Shown: piece by piece, positions 63,009 to 64,000 of the stretch
Layout: the number at the start of each line of letters is the position of its first letter
How positions within the stretch are numbered: position 1 is the stretch's first letter
Assembly (NCBI RefSeq): GCF_052055485.1
Contig: NZ_CP197171.1
Span: 2,604,001-2,668,000, forward strand
DNA length: 64,000 nucleotides
Source of the DNA: Amphibacillus sp052055485
Lineage (GTDB): Bacteria; Bacillota; Bacilli; Bacillales; Amphibacillaceae
Direction: 5' to 3'
Notes under the pieces: model-generated
Told to the model about the DNA's origin: nothing
The model's database searches: none
What the model saw: only the letters and a program-made list of their open reading frames with translations
Position numbers and translations under genes: made by a program

Positions 63009-63667
63009 TGATGAAAAAAATTGCCCCATCTATTTTATCAGCCGATTTTTCCAAATTAGGTGCTGAAATTAAACAGGTAGAAGAAGCCGGAGCAGATTAT
63101 ATCCATGTTGATGTGATGGATGGTCATTTTGTTCCTAATATTACGATTGGTCCATTAGTTGTTAGCGCCATTCGTCCCACAACAAGTCTGCCGCTTGATG
63201 TTCATTTAATGATCGAAAATCCTGATCAGTACATTTCAGCTTTTGCCGATGCAGGGGCTGATATTATCTCAGTCCATGTTGAGACATGCAAACATTTGCA
63301 TCGAACCATTATGGCTATTAAAGAGCATGGAAAAAAAGCAGGATTAGTGATTAATCCAGCAACGCCAATCGAAATGATTAAACCCATTTTCCCGGAAATT
63401 GATCTGCTTTTATTTATGACAGTTAATCCAGGATTTGGCGGTCAAGCTTTTATTCCAAGTGTATTAGACAAGGTCAAGCAAGCTGTAAAATGGCGAGAAG
63501 AAATGGGCTTAGAGATTGAATTTGAAGTTGATGGCGGCATTAACCCGGATACTGCTAAGCTTTGCGCTAAGGCAGGTGTTGATGTATTTGTTGCTGGAAG
63601 TGCCATCTTTAGTCAAGCAGATCGAGCCCGTGCAATTCAAGAAATTAAACAGGCAATCACTGAGTAG
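63008..63667 (+). CDS. rpe: Ribulose-phosphate 3-epimerase
   Basis: TIM-barrel enzyme of 219 residues that interconverts ribulose 5-phosphate and xylulose 5-phosphate in the pentose phosphate pathway. It has APSILSADFSKLG, the metal-binding HVDVMDGHFVPN, LDVHLMI, MTVNPGFGGQ and the second catalytic aspartate in EVDGGI. Its ATG overlaps the rsgA stop by one base; a second ATG three bases later is also possible. Confidence 0.96.
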   Translation: MMKKIAPSILSADFSKLGAEIKQVEEAGADYIHVDVMDGHFVPNITIGPLVVSAIRPTTSLPLDVHLMIENPDQYISAFADAGADIISVHVETCKHLHRTIMAIKEHGKKAGLVINPATPIEMIKPIFPEIDLLLFMTVNPGFGGQAFIPSVLDKVKQAVKWREEMGLEIEFEVDGGINPDTAKLCAKAGVDVFVAGSAIFSQADRARAIQEIKQAITE

Positions 63668-63675
63668 GTGATTGA

Positions 63676-64000
63676 ATGAAACGAGTAGGAATTGTAGCAG
63701 GCGGTCCTCAAACTCTATTAGTCGACCTTTCTGACTATTATGATCAGATTGATTATTGGATTGGCTGTGATCGCGGCTCGTTGTACTTATTAGAAAATAA
63801 GTTACCGATTCATTTAGCCATTGGCGATTTTGATTCGGTTAATGGAGAAGAATTAAATCAAATCAAAGCCCAAGCTGTTCAATTTGCCCTTCATCCTATA
63901 GAAAAAGATTATACTGATTTAGAATTAGCGCTTGATGAGGCATTAAAAATGGATGTAGAAAAAATATTTATTTTTGGGGTGACAGGAGGAAGAAAAGATC
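63676..64000 (+). CDS. thiN: Thiamine pyrophosphokinase, N-terminal part (cut by window end)
   Basis: The frame from ATG 63676, with TAGGTGATTG before it, runs to the right edge of the window (108 codons visible). It begins KRVGIVAGGPQTLL and holds the catalytic motifs CDRGSLYLLEN, AIGDFDSV and KDYTDLELAL, all typical of TPK, which makes thiamine diphosphate from thiamine and ATP. The order rsgA-rpe-thiN matches B. subtilis. The thiamine-binding C-terminal domain is outside the window. Confidence 0.93.
   Translation, partial: MKRVGIVAGGPQTLLVDLSDYYDQIDYWIGCDRGSLYLLENKLPIHLAIGDFDSVNGEELNQIKAQAVQFALHPIEKDYTDLELALDEALKMDVEKIFIFGVTGGRKD

Overview
The window is one contiguous stretch of a low-GC, endospore-forming Firmicute chromosome. 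I infer Bacillaceae, probably one of the salt- or alkali-tolerant genera; I cannot name the species. The evidence is the Bacillus subtilis-like gene order, the sporulation genes spoVD, spoVE, spoIIGA, sigE and sigG, a DNPR (meso-diaminopimelate-type) MurE, and T-box and PyrR leader RNAs.

Layout. (1) 1-16262 is the division and cell wall (dcw) cluster: tail of pbpB, spoVD, murE, murF, mraY, murD, spoVE, divIB, two DUF881 genes (ylxW, ylxX), sbp, ftsA, ftsZ. The murG and murB genes expected between spoVE and divIB are absent. That 1.5-kb gap holds a decayed reverse-strand gene and an array of 52-bp tandem repeats. (2) 16300-22640 is an accessory block: an APH(3')-like phosphotransferase, then a reverse-strand cassette of LytTR response regulator, short GHKL histidine kinase and two ABC exporter half-transporters. 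It sits between ftsZ and spoIIGA. (3) 23350-33567 returns to the core order: spoIIGA, sigE, sigG, ylmC, ylmD, ylmE, sepF, ylmG, ylmH, divIVA, then a T-box-controlled ileS. (4) 33860-36779 holds a VanW-family gene, lspA and rluD. (5) 36776-44992 is the pyrimidine operon pyrR-pyrP-pyrB-pyrC-pyrK-pyrD-pyrF-pyrE with two PyrR attenuators; pyrAA and pyrAB (carAB) are missing. (6) 44993-46297 is mostly non-coding, with a second, homologous 52-bp array and one small membrane protein gene. (7) 46298-64000 holds rqcH (reverse), a Ca2+-type P-ATPase, yloC, remA, gmk, rpoZ, coaBC, priA, fmt, rsmB, stp, prkC, rsgA, rpe and the start of thiN. The def and rlmN genes usual in this run are absent.

How the genes work together. 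The first block makes the peptidoglycan precursor and builds the septum. SepF, YlmG and DivIVA tie septation to membrane and pole. SpoIIGA, sigma-E and sigma-G run the two sporulation compartments. The pyr operon makes UMP de novo under PyrR attenuation. The last block joins nucleotide supply, ribosome quality control and PASTA-kinase signalling.

Between genes there is a lot of non-coding repeat DNA: two homologous seven-copy 52-bp arrays, a dispersed intergenic element family (largest copy about 520 bp with TGTTCAAAAG / CTTTTTGAACA ends), and a recurring terminator stem. One element copy lies inside the pyrR leader between the PyrR-binding loop and the terminator. These repeats and the gene gaps are the most unusual features here.

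All calls come from reading sequence and translations by eye; no database search was run. Start codons were chosen by ribosome-binding-site spacing and expected family length.
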